Assembly: GCA_002685335.1 (NCBI GenBank)
Contig: NYWY01000005.1
Coordinates: 1 to 31,470, forward strand
Reading direction: 5' to 3'
Length of the DNA stretch: 31,470 nt
Source: Planctomycetaceae bacterium
GTDB lineage: Bacteria > Planctomycetota > Phycisphaerae > Phycisphaerales > SM1A02
A program made the position numbers and the translations under genes. Numbering within the stretch: position 1 is the stretch's first letter; each line of letters begins with the position of its first letter. The notes under the pieces were generated by a model, which saw only the letters and a list, made by a program, of their open reading frames with translations, made no database searches and was not told the DNA's origin. This document shows positions 22,444 through 31,402 of this stretch, one piece after another.

Positions 22444-24833
22444 GACCCCGCCTCCGGCTCGATCGCGATCTCCAGCCGACGAGGCTGGAAGCAGACGCGT
22501 TCATCGCAGGCCTGCCAGCCGATCCGCACCACGACGGTCTCTTCCGGTGAATCCCGGACGACCCGGATGGGAATGTCGATCGAACCGAAGTGCACCAGCA
22601 TGCCGTCCTTCCACGGATCTCCCGCCGGCCAGTCGACCTCGACCGAACCACCGGAGACCACGTCCAGGGTCAGCCCGATCATGTCCGCCGCGACCTTGCT
22701 GTCCCCCGGGTCGTTCGCGTTCACGTGCCAGCCCTCGGGCAACGAAAGCCGAAGCCGACATCGTCCCTGCTCGACGGAATCGACCAGCAGTTCGATTCGG
22801 ACGCCGTCCTGATCCGCGGCCACCGTCGAGTCGCCCTTCGAGTCGGACCCCAGCCGGGCGAGGCCGGCGGAGCGTTCGGGATCGAGCCCCGCCAGCCTTC
22901 GCCGGGCGAGCACCGCCCGAATCGGACCGACCGGGTTCTCCGCCAGCGAGACGCTGGTCGCCGCGAGAAACGCTTCGAGATCGTCGAGATGGGAGGAATC
23001 CCCGGTCCGCTCCGCGAGTTTCGCCAGCACCAGCATCATGGTGCCCGCTCCGCTGGGCGTGGCGCCGTCGTTGATGTTGCACGCCCGAACCAGGAGATCC
23101 GCCTGATCGGGCCGGGTATCGAACCACAGTCCTCGGTCGGCATCCCGGAAATGCGTGCGGGCCGCGGCGACGATGGTCCGAGCCTGTTCGAGCCGGCGTT
23201 GGTCACCGGTCGCCGCATGAATCGCCAGCAGGCCGTCGGCGAGCATCGCGTGATCGTCGAGGAAGGCGGGGCCGCCCCGCACCTCGCCCCGCGCCGTTCG
23301 ACGGAGATCCTCGATCCCACCGAGTCGTGCCAACGCCGCGTCCGCGGCCCGGCCGGCGGCTTCCAGATACCGAGGCTCGTCGAGCACCCGCCCCGCATCC
23401 GCGAAGCCACTGATCATCAAGCCGTTCCAGGAAGCCAGGACCTTGTCGTCGAGCGCCGGCTGCGGTCGCTGGTCTCGGGCCGCCAGCAGGACCTCGTTCA
23501 CCGCTCGCAGTCGTCGGAGGAAGACCTCCGGTTCCAGCTCCAGTCCCGCCGCGATCACTTCGGGACGATCCTCCAGCCGAAGGACGTTCGCCGGAGGCTC
23601 GCCGGGGTGATGAGGATCACGGAAGTTCGGTCCGCGATCGAGACCGTACACCTCGAGGGCGAACGCCACCTCCTCCGCGAGCCCCGCGGCTTCGAGCGCT
23701 TCGGTGATTTCCGCCGGACGCCAGATGTGCGTGCCGCCCTCGCGGGTGTCGACCTCCGCATCCTGGGCGGACCGAAAGGCGCCGTCGGGCTCGGTCATCT
23801 CCCGCATCACGTAGTCGAGAATGCCCCGCAGGACTCGGGCATGATCCTCGTCCGCGGTGCGAGCCACGCTTTCCGCGTAGATCGACGCCAGCTGCCCGTT
23901 GTCGTAAAGCATCTTCTCGAAGTGCGGGACGGTCCAGGTGCCGTCGACCGCGTATCGGTGGAAGCCACCGGCGACATGATCGTGGATGCCACCGGCCGCC
24001 ATGCGATCGAGGGTCCGACGGATCGCGGCCTGGACCTCCGGACGGTCGTAGCCGAGCTCGAAGAGGATCTCGAGGAAGACCGGCTGGGGGAACTTCGGTG
24101 CTCCGCCGAATCCACCCTCCGTCGCGTCGTGATATCGAAGAAGAGCCGAAACCGCCGCATCGCCCAGATCCTCGGGCAGGTCCTGTCGTCCCGTCCCCGC
24201 CTCGAGTTCGGACCGCACCACCGACGCGATCCGTTCGCCCTGGGCTTCGATCTCCGGCCGCTGTTCCCGCCAGGCCCGCGCGATGCTGCCCAGCAGATCC
24301 GTGAAGGACGGACGCCCCGGCATCGCTTCCGGCGGGTAGTAGGTGCCGACCACGAAGGGGGCGAGCGTGTCGGGGTCGAGGAAGGCGTTCAACGGCCATC
24401 CACCGGACGCCCGACCTTCGGTCATCCGCGTGTAGACCTGACAGGCCGTCATGTAGATGTCGTCGACGTCGGGACGCTGCTCGCGATCGACCTTGATCGC
24501 GACGAAGTCTCGATTGAGGATCTCGCCGATCGCCGCGTCCTCGAAACTCTCGCGTTCCATGACGTGGCACCAGTAGCAGGTCGAGTAGCCGATCGAAATG
24601 AAGATCGGCACGTCCCGGCGCCGGGCCTCGGCGATCGCCTCGGGCGACCATGGCCACCAGTCGACGGGGTTGTAGGCATGCTGGAGAAGATAGGGGCTCG
24701 ACTCGAACTGGAGTCGATTCCCATCGCCGGGCGCTTCGCCCGGCACGGGGGGTTCCCAGGTGGTCATCGCTGCTCCGGGTGCGACCGTGAGAAGAGAGAG
24801 GACCGTGACGATGACGGTTGATCGACGCGGCAT
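22440..24833 (-). CDS. Exported YyaL/DUF255 thioredoxin-domain protein fused to a DsbD-like N-terminal domain
   Basis: The product is 797 aa. A signal peptide ([22 protein letters not shown]) precedes the highly conserved YyaL/SSP411 start: [17 protein letters not shown] and [20 protein letters not shown] (CxxC at 86-89). A six-hairpin glycosidase-like alpha/alpha barrel (about 220-640) follows, as in the family. The last 110-120 residues ([29 protein letters not shown]...[16 protein letters not shown]) match the periplasmic alpha domain of DsbD, with its cysteine pair at 776 and 781. YyaL-type proteins are usually cytosolic and lack this tail, so an envelope redox role is inferred. A TAGACT lies 6 nt before the ATG. 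Confidence 0.9.
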   Translation of the reverse strand: MPRRSTVIVTVLSLLTVAPGAAMTTWEPPVPGEAPGDGNRLQFESSPYLLQHAYNPVDWWPWSPEAIAEARRRDVPIFISIGYSTCYWCHVMERESFEDAAIGEILNRDFVAIKVDREQRPDVDDIYMTACQVYTRMTEGRASGGWPLNAFLDPDTLAPFVVGTYYPPEAMPGRPSFTDLLGSIARAWREQRPEIEAQGERIASVVRSELEAGTGRQDLPEDLGDAAVSALLRYHDATEGGFGGAPKFPQPVFLEILFELGYDRPEVQAAIRRTLDRMAAGGIHDHVAGGFHRYAVDGTWTVPHFEKMLYDNGQLASIYAESVARTADEDHARVLRGILDYVMREMTEPDGAFRSAQDAEVDTREGGTHIWRPAEITEALEAAGLAEEVAFALEVYGLDRGPNFRDPHHPGEPPANVLRLEDRPEVIAAGLELEPEVFLRRLRAVNEVLLAARDQRPQPALDDKVLASWNGLMISGFADAGRVLDEPRYLEAAGRAADAALARLGGIEDLRRTARGEVRGGPAFLDDHAMLADGLLAIHAATGDQRRLEQARTIVAAARTHFRDADRGLWFDTRPDQADLLVRACNINDGATPSGAGTMMLVLAKLAERTGDSSHLDDLEAFLAATSVSLAENPVGPIRAVLARRRLAGLDPERSAGLARLGSDSKGDSTVAADQDGVRIELLVDSVEQGRCRLRLSLPEGWHVNANDPGDSKVAADMIGLTLDVVSGGSVEVDWPAGDPWKDGMLVHFGSIDIPIRVVRDSPEETVVVRIGWQACDERVCFQPRRLEIAIEPEAGS

Positions 24834-24839
24834 GTCCGC

Positions 24840-24845
24840 AGTCTA
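24840..24845 (-). promoter_or_regulatory. -10 element for a leaderless YyaL-DsbD transcript
   Basis: TAGACT on the minus strand ends 6 nt before the ATG at 24833, identical in sequence and spacing to the sigma factor gene. No -35 could be recognised. Confidence 0.5.
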
Positions 24846-24879
24846 CGAGTTCAGCCCCGTCGGACCGCGGGAAAGCGAC

Positions 24880-25593
24880 CTATTCCTCTTCCGACTCGCC
24901 CGCGGAATGTCCACCCCCCGCACGCTGCTGATGCACGAAACCCACCACCGCGGCGGTGAGGACGAGGAGCGGAAGGACGCCGGGGTGAAGCAGGACCTGC
25001 TCCCGGACCAGACCGGAGGCGTAGTCGGAGTGCAGAAGCAGCGCCACGCCGCCCATGACGAGCATCGCCCCGCCTCCGACACTGGTGAACAGGATCACGA
25101 CCATGCGGAAGAACATGAAACTCAGAAGGGCGAGGGCGATGAAACCCATGCCCCCGCCGGCCCAGGCCAACGACGCCTGATCGGGATTGAGAAACGTCCA
25201 CAAGGTCGCCCCGATCCCCGCGCCCGCGATTCCGGCGAACAAGGCCACGGTGTATCGAAGCAGAGGCGACGCGATCGCCGCCAGCAGGATCCCCAGAGCC
25301 ACCGCGACCACGGTCGATCGCCCCACTTCCGCACTGATCATCCGGCCCACGCCGAACCCCAGCATGAGGGCCAGCACCACCACGATGGCCTTGTGCCATC
25401 GGTAGCCCTGCATGATGCAGGCGGCACCGACGACGGTCAGGATCGCAGCCGCGACCACCGGCAAGGCGGAGAGGTGTTCCAGGATCTCCTTCGGGCGTCG
25501 AGCCAGATCGAGCGAGGAGATGAGGGTCTCCCAGGTCGAGGAGAAGGTCGGGATGTCGGCCGCCATCAGAAGAGTGGACATGGGAGTGGGCAT
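24880..25593 (-). CDS. Polytopic membrane protein, DUF4203/TM7S3-like
   Basis: The product is 237 aa with six or seven hydrophobic segments from about residue 44 on. The stretch VVAAAILTVVGAACIMQGYRWHKAIVVVLALMLGFGVGRM resembles DUF4203-type membrane proteins, and the protein at 25733 shares this layout. A soluble N-terminal part of about 40 residues precedes the first span. The start could be 25593 or 25581, both ATG. A rho-independent terminator lies 12 bases upstream of the first ATG, so the promoter is either overlapping it or depends on readthrough. Function is unknown. Confidence 0.75.
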   Translation of the reverse strand: MPTPMSTLLMAADIPTFSSTWETLISSLDLARRPKEILEHLSALPVVAAAILTVVGAACIMQGYRWHKAIVVVLALMLGFGVGRMISAEVGRSTVVAVALGILLAAIASPLLRYTVALFAGIAGAGIGATLWTFLNPDQASLAWAGGGMGFIALALLSFMFFRMVVILFTSVGGGAMLVMGGVALLLHSDYASGLVREQVLLHPGVLPLLVLTAAVVGFVHQQRAGGGHSAGESEEE

Positions 25594-25605
25594 CCGAGTG
25601 GACTC

Positions 25606-25625
25606 AAAAAGCGCCGATCCGGCGC
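25606..25625 (-). terminator. Rho-independent terminator
   Basis: On the minus strand GCGCCG-GAT-CGGCGC is followed at once by five T. It would end transcription of the membrane protein gene 25733-26704, just before the related gene starting at 25593. Confidence 0.8.
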
Positions 25626-25732
25626 GTCTGATCGGTCACGATGAAACTTGGATTTGGGGTCTATCGGCCGACGGTGGTCGAATCGGCCAGTTTGAAGCCT
25701 CGTTCATCGACGCTGAACGGCGATTCAACCCC

Positions 25733-26704
25733 TCAGGAGTCGGTCCGAACCGGGATTTTGGAGGTTCGAGGGGTCCATCGATGCTGAATCAGGATCCCGA
25801 ACCCGGCGAGCACCCCCCCGCCCAGCAGCCACGGAAACGGAGGCGGCGGCGAACCGGACCCGAAACGAGACCAGGCCGCCGCGATCGCCGTGCTCAGGAG
25901 CCAGGCCCCCGCGATCGAGGTCGCGACGATGGCGACCCGGTCCGGCAGTAGAAGCCCCAGCAGCAAGGCACAGATCGCCGAGACCGATGCCACCGCGACC
26001 ACGAGATCGACGGTGGCTTGCGGAACCTCTTCGGTCGACGTCCTCCACCAACTCCGGATCCACCCGGGTATCGCCGGCGACATCGCGGACAGATCACCGA
26101 TCACGCCGACGGCCGACGCTTCGATCCGGTCCGACACGGATCTGGACACGGCGTCCACGGCCGCCTGGGTGACGACCTCGGAGGTCGCCCCGCCACTCGG
26201 GCCTGCGGCCTCGTCGTCAAAGCCATCTCCGCCGCTCTGAACGAATTCGAGCAGGGAGACCCGGACGACGGCGGCGGACTCGGGCGCCCCCCGGCCGGCG
26301 ATCGCCAGTCCGAGGACGAGAACGACGGTGGCCGTCGCCCCACCCAACATGGCGGCGAGGACGAATCTCGCGATGAAGATCGAGACGAGGCCGGCGAGCA
26401 ACGGAAGGCCGGCGACCCAGGCCAGAGACGGAACCCCCAGTCCCAACAACCAGTCCGGCAAGGTCTCCTCTCGCGTCCCGGCGGCCAGCCGGAGTCCCAG
26501 GACGGCGCCCAGCGATGCCGCCGCGAGAACCACGGCCGGCCGGAGAAGTCGACCCCCGACCAGCAGCAGCCCGATCCCGGTGAGTGCCACGAGGACGAGG
26601 CCCACGGGATCGATCGCGCTCCAGTCACCGGACAGCGCGGCCTGGCCGGGGTCCGAGGACCCGGTCTCGACGTCCAGCAGAATGGTGAGAATCGAGTGTG
26701 CCAT
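25733..26704 (-). CDS. Polytopic membrane protein related to the 24880-25593 product
   Basis: The product is 323 aa. Several membrane spans occur at about residues 33-53, 55-73, 85-115 and 120-140, followed by an extracytoplasmic stretch of about 90 residues (LEFVQSGGDGFDDEAAGPSGG...WIRSWWRTSTEEV) and three more spans. The first spans (VGLVLVALTGIGLLLVGGRLLRPAVVLAAASLGAVLGL) look like the neighbouring downstream protein, suggesting a paralogous pair with a DUF4203-like core. I chose the ATG at 26704, before MAHSILTILLDVETG; ATG 26713 (three codons earlier) is less supported. Function is unknown. Confidence 0.72.
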   Translation of the reverse strand: MAHSILTILLDVETGSSDPGQAALSGDWSAIDPVGLVLVALTGIGLLLVGGRLLRPAVVLAAASLGAVLGLRLAAGTREETLPDWLLGLGVPSLAWVAGLPLLAGLVSIFIARFVLAAMLGGATATVVLVLGLAIAGRGAPESAAVVRVSLLEFVQSGGDGFDDEAAGPSGGATSEVVTQAAVDAVSRSVSDRIEASAVGVIGDLSAMSPAIPGWIRSWWRTSTEEVPQATVDLVVAVASVSAICALLLGLLLPDRVAIVATSIAGAWLLSTAIAAAWSRFGSGSPPPPFPWLLGGGVLAGFGILIQHRWTPRTSKIPVRTDS

Positions 26705-26832
26705 GTGAGAGACCGAGGGTGCGATCACCCGACGATTCCGAAGGGTCCGGGGAGTCCGGGTGGACATCGATGGTCGACCCTGACGATATCGGTGCCATCC
26801 ACCTCCGGGATCGATCTTCGGGAGCCTTTCAG

Positions 26833-27948
26833 ATGCCAGACCATGATGACGACACCCCCAAGGGCCCTGAAGGGGTCCCGCCCCTGTCCGAACTTCGCTC
26901 CCTGATCGACGGACTGGACCGGCAAATCGTCGACCTTCTGAATCAACGAGCACAGGTCGTGGTCGACGTCGGGCGGGCCAAGCAGACCGACGGAACCCCG
27001 ATCTACGCCCCGGATCGAGAATCCTCGGTCCTGGCCCGGGTCCTTTCCAGCAATAACGGGCCCCTGCCCGACCGCACGCTGGAAGGAATCTGGCGGGAAC
27101 TGATGTCGGGGTCCTTCCGACTGGAACGCCCCCTCCGAATCGGCTACCTCGGTCCGGCGGGATCGTTCAGCCACCTCGCCTCCCTGCGGCACTTCGGATC
27201 CAGCACCGATCTGGTCCCGGTTCCGGCGATCGAAGCGGTGGTCGAGGATGTGATCAACGGCCGTGCCGACTACGGGCTGGTCCCCTACGAGAACTCCATC
27301 GGCGGCTCGATCACCGAAACCCTCGACGCGCTGGCCGAATTCGAAGCCCCGGTCTGCGCCGAGACCCTGGTCGCGATCGACCAGGCCATGATGGCCAATT
27401 GCGCTCCGGAGGAGATCCGAGCGGTGGCGAGCAAGCCCGAAGCGCTCGCCCAATGCCGGAAGTTCCTCCGAACCAATCTCCCCAACGTCGAGATCATCGA
27501 GACCACCAGCACGTCCGCCGCGGTGCAGCGGGCCGCGGGAGCGGCCCGCACCGCCGCCATCGGCTGCCGCCTCGGAGGCGAGATCCACGGGGTCAAGGTG
27601 ATCTTCGATCGCATTCAGGATCGCAGCGAGAACATCACCCGGTTCCTGGTGATCGGTCAGCAGGAACCCGGTCCGACCGGCAAGGATCGCACCACCGTGC
27701 AATTCCAGACGGATCACCGACCGGGAGCCCTGGTCGACGTGCTCACCGACTTCCGAAACGCCGGCGTGAACCTGGCCCACATCGACAAACGCCCCTCGCG
27801 CCTGGACAACTGGAGTTACACGTTCTTCGTCGACCTCGAGGGACATCGGTCCGACCCTGCGGTCTCCGAAGCGATCGAATCGGCGCGTTCCCACTGCGTC
27901 AGCCTGCAGATCCGAGGTTCGTATCCCCGGGCCGAACGCGTCCTCTGA
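26833..27948 (+). CDS. pheA: Bifunctional chorismate mutase/prephenate dehydratase
   Basis: The product is 371 aa and makes phenylpyruvate for phenylalanine synthesis. Residues 17-95 are an AroQ-type chorismate mutase (LRSLIDGLDRQIVDLLNQRAQVVVDVGRAKQ). Residues about 98-280 are prephenate dehydratase (IGYLGPAGSFSHLASLRHF, YGLVPYENSIGGSITETLDAL, ETTSTSAAVQRAAG). Residues 290-365 are a regulatory ACT domain (HRPGALVDVLTDFRNAGVNLAHIDKRPSR, close to the ESRP phenylalanine-binding motif). Feedback by phenylalanine is expected from the family. A GGGAG 8-12 bases upstream sets the start. Confidence 0.95.
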   Translation: MPDHDDDTPKGPEGVPPLSELRSLIDGLDRQIVDLLNQRAQVVVDVGRAKQTDGTPIYAPDRESSVLARVLSSNNGPLPDRTLEGIWRELMSGSFRLERPLRIGYLGPAGSFSHLASLRHFGSSTDLVPVPAIEAVVEDVINGRADYGLVPYENSIGGSITETLDALAEFEAPVCAETLVAIDQAMMANCAPEEIRAVASKPEALAQCRKFLRTNLPNVEIIETTSTSAAVQRAAGAARTAAIGCRLGGEIHGVKVIFDRIQDRSENITRFLVIGQQEPGPTGKDRTTVQFQTDHRPGALVDVLTDFRNAGVNLAHIDKRPSRLDNWSYTFFVDLEGHRSDPAVSEAIESARSHCVSLQIRGSYPRAERVL

Positions 27949-27955
27949 ATCACGA

Positions 27956-28327
27956 TCAGCCGGCGATGGCCGCGAACCCGGCGGTCACCTGCGAGAACGC
28001 CAGCATGATCAGGATGATCGCCACATTGAACACCACCGCGTTGAGCGCCGCCTTGCCGACGGTCAGACCAACCCAGCACGCGAGGGCGATCCACCACAGC
28101 AGCAAATTGACCGGCGCCAGGACCCACCATTCGTCGAATCCGAGCGGAGTCAAGAGAAACATCTTCAGCAGATTCGAGACCAGCAGCACCCCGAAGGTGG
28201 CGGTGAACGCGTCGCGATAGGCGATGGCCTGCCCGTTCACCACGCGGCTGGCGAGCTGGAGGATCCCTGCCAGGATCAGGGAGATGGCCAGCAGCGAGAC
28301 GATCGATGAAACGATGATGAAGGTCAT
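27956..28327 (-). CDS. Small integral membrane protein, unknown function
   Basis: The product is 123 aa with four hydrophobic segments (about residues 2-25, 42-58, 67-90 and 96-118) and few charged residues. No family motif was recognised. It is convergent with pheA, 7 bases between stops. The ATG at 28327 is preceded by TACAGT at 7 nt, so a leaderless transcript is possible. Confidence 0.7.
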   Translation of the reverse strand: MTFIIVSSIVSLLAISLILAGILQLASRVVNGQAIAYRDAFTATFGVLLVSNLLKMFLLTPLGFDEWWVLAPVNLLLWWIALACWVGLTVGKAALNAVVFNVAIILIMLAFSQVTAGFAAIAG

Positions 28328-28334
28328 GCCTGAA

Positions 28335-28340
28335 ACTGTA
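28335..28340 (-). promoter_or_regulatory. -10 element for the small membrane protein gene
   Basis: TACAGT on the minus strand ends 7 nt before the ATG at 28327. No ribosome-binding site is visible between them. Confidence 0.4.
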
Positions 28341-28572
28341 AGCCCGGAGTCGAGGCCCGACCATCGGCCGGCTGGCCCTGAATCGGTGGGAAGACCCACG
28401 CCGGCGGAAGACCGGGATGAACCCCGAATCCCGACCGTGAGGAGGGGCTCGAAAGTCCGCGAATTCATCCAATCGATTGAAAATCGAGGGGAAGCCTCGG
28501 TCGGGTCCAAGTCGGTGATCCGGGAGACCGATGCTTCAGGACGACTTCGCCGACTTTCGGGAGACCCACGCC

Positions 28573-29775
28573 ATGCGATCCAGACCTTCCCATCTCGCTT
28601 TTCTCGCCTCGATCGTGCTGATCACCGCGACCACCGATGCCGTTGGAGAAGAGACCGTGACCGTGGAACCCGGGGAGTCCTCCGTGCACCACGCCGCTCG
28701 GACGGCCCTCCGCGACCTCGAGCGATTCGAAGTCCGCACCACGAGCCTTGTCCGCGACCGGACCGGCCGACGGATCGGACCGCAGAGCCACGGCCGGATC
28801 GTCTTCGAACGTGACGAGCAATCCGGTGCCCGAATGATCGTCGAACGCTGGGGCGGCGACGAGGTCGTTCGATTGGTGTACGACGGCCGAAGCCTGTCGA
28901 TCGGTCTCCCCGGTCGCCGTCTGTTCGAACGCCTCGAACACGTCCCGGGCGATGATCGCCCTTCATCGTCGGAATGGTTGTTCGCCCGACTGGCCTCACC
29001 GGGCATGGACGCTCGCCTCGGTCCCGCGACCATGCACCTGCTCGACCTGATGTTCGCCGAGCCGGCGACGATCCCCCTGATCTCCGGCGCGGAGCGACGA
29101 GTCGACATCGGCCCGTGCCTGGCGCGGGTGCTCACCGGCCACGGCGCCACCGACGACGGTCGACCGATCCACTTCGCCTTCGCGGCCGACGGCCCACCGA
29201 TCCCGCTCGCGGTGGTCACGCCCCTGTCTTCCGGCGAAACCGCGGAGTTCGAATATCACGACTGGTCCCTGGGCTCGTTTCACGAGCATGATCCACAACG
29301 CTTCGATCCCTCACCTCCGACGGACTGGACTCGGGTGATGACGCTTCCACGCCCGGACCGCCTGGACCCCAGGGTCCCCTGGCATCCGACGGAATCCCTC
29401 ACCGGCCGCTTCGCGGTCGACACCCCGGTTCGCGAGCGGTCCGATGCCCCACGGGACGTCTTCGCGGCCGATGGGCCGATCGCGATCCTCTTCGCCGAGC
29501 ATGGAGACGAGGAATCAGCCCATCGACTCGAGCATGCGGTGGCCGATCTCGCGGTCGAGCTTCGCGTGGTTCGAGTGGGCGAAACCCGCTCCGGCGATGA
29601 GACCTGGATCCAGCCCGACGCGCTCGCCACCATCTGGAGGATCACGGAACTTCCCGCCCTCGTGATGGTCGATTCGTCTCGTCGCGTGATCGCGGCCCGG
29701 GAGCCATGGCACGGCCCGGAAGGCGACCGTCCGGTTCCCGAGGAAGCCGAGGTCGCGACCGTCACCGAACGCTGA
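28573..29775 (+). CDS. Exported DUF2092-like protein with a C-terminal thioredoxin-like domain lacking cysteines
   Basis: The product is 400 aa. The signal peptide is MRSRPSHLAFLASIVLITATTDAVG. Residues about 40-235 follow a LolA-like/DUF2092 pattern: an amphipathic start (AARTALRDLERFEVRTTSLV), YDGRSLSIGLPGRRLFERLE, and WSLGSF at the end. Residues 297-378 look like a thioredoxin fold (GPIAILFAEHGDEESAHRLEHAVADL...IWRITELPALVMVDSSRRVIA), with Pro361 as the cis-proline, but the CxxC is replaced by EHGDEE. It is therefore probably a non-redox binding domain. The start at 28573 is chosen for the signal peptide and GGGAG upstream; an in-frame ATG at 28531 is less likely. Confidence 0.75.
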   Translation: MRSRPSHLAFLASIVLITATTDAVGEETVTVEPGESSVHHAARTALRDLERFEVRTTSLVRDRTGRRIGPQSHGRIVFERDEQSGARMIVERWGGDEVVRLVYDGRSLSIGLPGRRLFERLEHVPGDDRPSSSEWLFARLASPGMDARLGPATMHLLDLMFAEPATIPLISGAERRVDIGPCLARVLTGHGATDDGRPIHFAFAADGPPIPLAVVTPLSSGETAEFEYHDWSLGSFHEHDPQRFDPSPPTDWTRVMTLPRPDRLDPRVPWHPTESLTGRFAVDTPVRERSDAPRDVFAADGPIAILFAEHGDEESAHRLEHAVADLAVELRVVRVGETRSGDETWIQPDALATIWRITELPALVMVDSSRRVIAAREPWHGPEGDRPVPEEAEVATVTER

Positions 29776-29781
29776 GCTCGC

Positions 29782-30387
29782 TCAGAAGAGGACTCGGATC
29801 ACGACCTGCAGCAGCACCGCCGCCATCGCACCCGCAATGAGATCGTCGACGAGGATTCCCAGCCCCCCGCCGAGCTTCTGCAGACCGTTGGCCGGCGGAG
29901 GCTTCAGGACGTCGAACACCCGGAAGAGCAGGAAGGCGACGGCGGTGAGTCCGAGATCGAACAGCAGCGGCGACATCCCGATCGGAGGCGTCAGACCGCC
30001 CGCGCCCCAGGATGCCACGCTCGCCCAGGGAAGGGCCAACAGGACGATCGCCTGGCCGGCGACTTCATCCGCGACCACCTGACCGGGATCCTTGCCACCA
30101 CAGGCCTTCTCCGCCGACTGGCCGAAGCGAAGACACGCGACGCAACCGATCGCGAGAAGCAGCACCATCGACAGATCGATGAGCCACGCGGGCTGATGCA
30201 TCACCAGCAAGCCCGCCGCGACCACCGCGGGCGGGAGTGATCCCCAGGTCCCTGAGGCAGGCCGAAGGAAGCCCAGACCCATGGCGGTCACCGCCATCGA
30301 AGGGACCAGGCCCATTTCGGCGACCACCGTCGACGGACGGGGACGAGCGCGTCGGGTGGCTTTCTTGGATTCCGATGCATTCATCAT
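29782..30387 (-). CDS. pgpA: Phosphatidylglycerophosphatase A
   Basis: The product is 201 aa with PgpA family blocks: GLGFLRPASGTWGSLPP, the acidic DPGQVVADEVAGQ, and FRVFDVLKPPPANGLQKLGGGLGILVDDLIAGAMA. Four or so membrane spans are present. It removes phosphate from phosphatidylglycerophosphate to give phosphatidylglycerol. Its start overlaps the stop of pgsA by 4 bp (ATGA), so the two consecutive steps are translationally coupled. A basic N-terminal stretch of about 25 residues precedes the family core. Confidence 0.93.
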   Translation of the reverse strand: MMNASESKKATRRARPRPSTVVAEMGLVPSMAVTAMGLGFLRPASGTWGSLPPAVVAAGLLVMHQPAWLIDLSMVLLLAIGCVACLRFGQSAEKACGGKDPGQVVADEVAGQAIVLLALPWASVASWGAGGLTPPIGMSPLLFDLGLTAVAFLLFRVFDVLKPPPANGLQKLGGGLGILVDDLIAGAMAAVLLQVVIRVLF

Positions 30388-31076
30388 GATCGCGCCTCCA
30401 CCTCGCCCACCAATCGGCGGGCCCGAATCAGATACGGCAGTGCGGACCAGACCGTCACCACCACCGCCGCCCAGACGAAGCCGTCACGCAGAAAAGTCCA
30501 GAAGGTCGATTCAAGGGCGAAGGGATTCACCGCGACGAACAACGCGGTCGGAGCCGCGATCGACTGCAGCACCATCTTCCACTTGCCGCTCCAGCCCGCC
30601 GCGAAGTCGATTCCGAGCCCCTCCATCACGCCCCGGATGCTGGTCACCAGCAATTCCCGGCCGAGAATCACCAGGGTCATCCAGACGTGGACTCCGCTGG
30701 TCATGACCATTCGCCCGTCCGGCTCGGAGAACACCGCCAACCCGCCGGCCGGGGTCGCCTCGGTCCGGAGGAACACCGGGGAGGAGAGCAGGACGAAGGT
30801 CCCGATGATGAGAAGTTTGTCGCCGAACGGGTCCATGACCCGGCCGAAGACCGAGACGACCTTCCAGCGGCGAGCGAGAAAACCGTCCGCGAAGTCCGTC
30901 AGGGCGGCCACCACGAAGATCACCACCCCCATATTCCCCCAGAACTGCCGAATCGACGGATCCAGCCCCGAGCGAGGCCAGAGGCCGAAGGCGATGATCG
31001 CGAAGAAGCCGACCGCCAGAAGCACGCGGGCGATCGTGAGGAGGTTGGGAAGGGTTCGCCGGACCTGATCGGACAT
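30384..31076 (-). CDS. pgsA: CDP-diacylglycerol-glycerol-3-phosphate 3-phosphatidyltransferase
   Basis: The product is 230 aa and makes phosphatidylglycerophosphate, the first committed step to phosphatidylglycerol. The CDP-alcohol phosphotransferase motif DG(x)2AR(x)8G(x)3D(x)3D is complete: Asp64-Gly65, Ala68-Arg69, Gly78, Asp82 and Asp86, with Asp61 in front. The N-terminus LPNLLTIARVLLA is typical of PgsA. About five membrane spans are visible. The TACCTT 6 nt upstream of the ATG may be a leaderless -10. The next gene, pgpA, is coupled. Confidence 0.93.
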   Translation of the reverse strand: MSDQVRRTLPNLLTIARVLLAVGFFAIIAFGLWPRSGLDPSIRQFWGNMGVVIFVVAALTDFADGFLARRWKVVSVFGRVMDPFGDKLLIIGTFVLLSSPVFLRTEATPAGGLAVFSEPDGRMVMTSGVHVWMTLVILGRELLVTSIRGVMEGLGIDFAAGWSGKWKMVLQSIAAPTALFVAVNPFALESTFWTFLRDGFVWAAVVVTVWSALPYLIRARRLVGEVEARS

Positions 31077-31402
31077 CGACGCAAGGTATCGGCGATCCGA
31101 AGACGAGGGATTTCGACCCCGACGTCCCGTTTCAGAGATTCCTCGGATTTCGGTTCGCTTGCGGCTCTTTCCGCCCCCCCGTATCCTCCGCCATCCTTAC
31201 TGCGGAACGCGAGCCGGTCGGAAGGTCGGATTCTCGTCCCCCGGAAACTCTTCCGTTCTTGAAATCGCCACGGCGATCATCGACAGCAGTCAGACCAGTT
31301 CCTCCTCCGGCCCGGCAGTCCGGGGTCCCTCGGACGCTCCAACGGGAGCGCACCTCGGTCCCGGCCCCGGTCCTTGACCTCGCGAGACGGGTGTAGCACG
31401 GC
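31077..31402. other. Intergenic region between pgsA and the partial gene at the end
   Basis: This is a 326-base divergent gap. The minus-strand -10 candidate for pgsA is at 31083-31088. For the plus-strand gene I see no convincing promoter; TTGACC at about 31373-31378 lacks a matching -10. A small inverted repeat atcgcc/ggcgat lies at about 31264-31277. No RNA gene or coding sequence could be supported. Confidence 0.4.
31083..31088 (-). promoter_or_regulatory. -10 element for pgsA
   Basis: TACCTT on the minus strand ends 6 nt before the ATG at 31076, giving a probable leaderless pgsA-pgpA transcript. Confidence 0.4.

Noticed and set aside
22590..24821. A 743-codon open frame on the plus strand opposite the YyaL-DsbD gene
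   Set aside because: It is the mirror of a strongly recognisable protein and has no family features.
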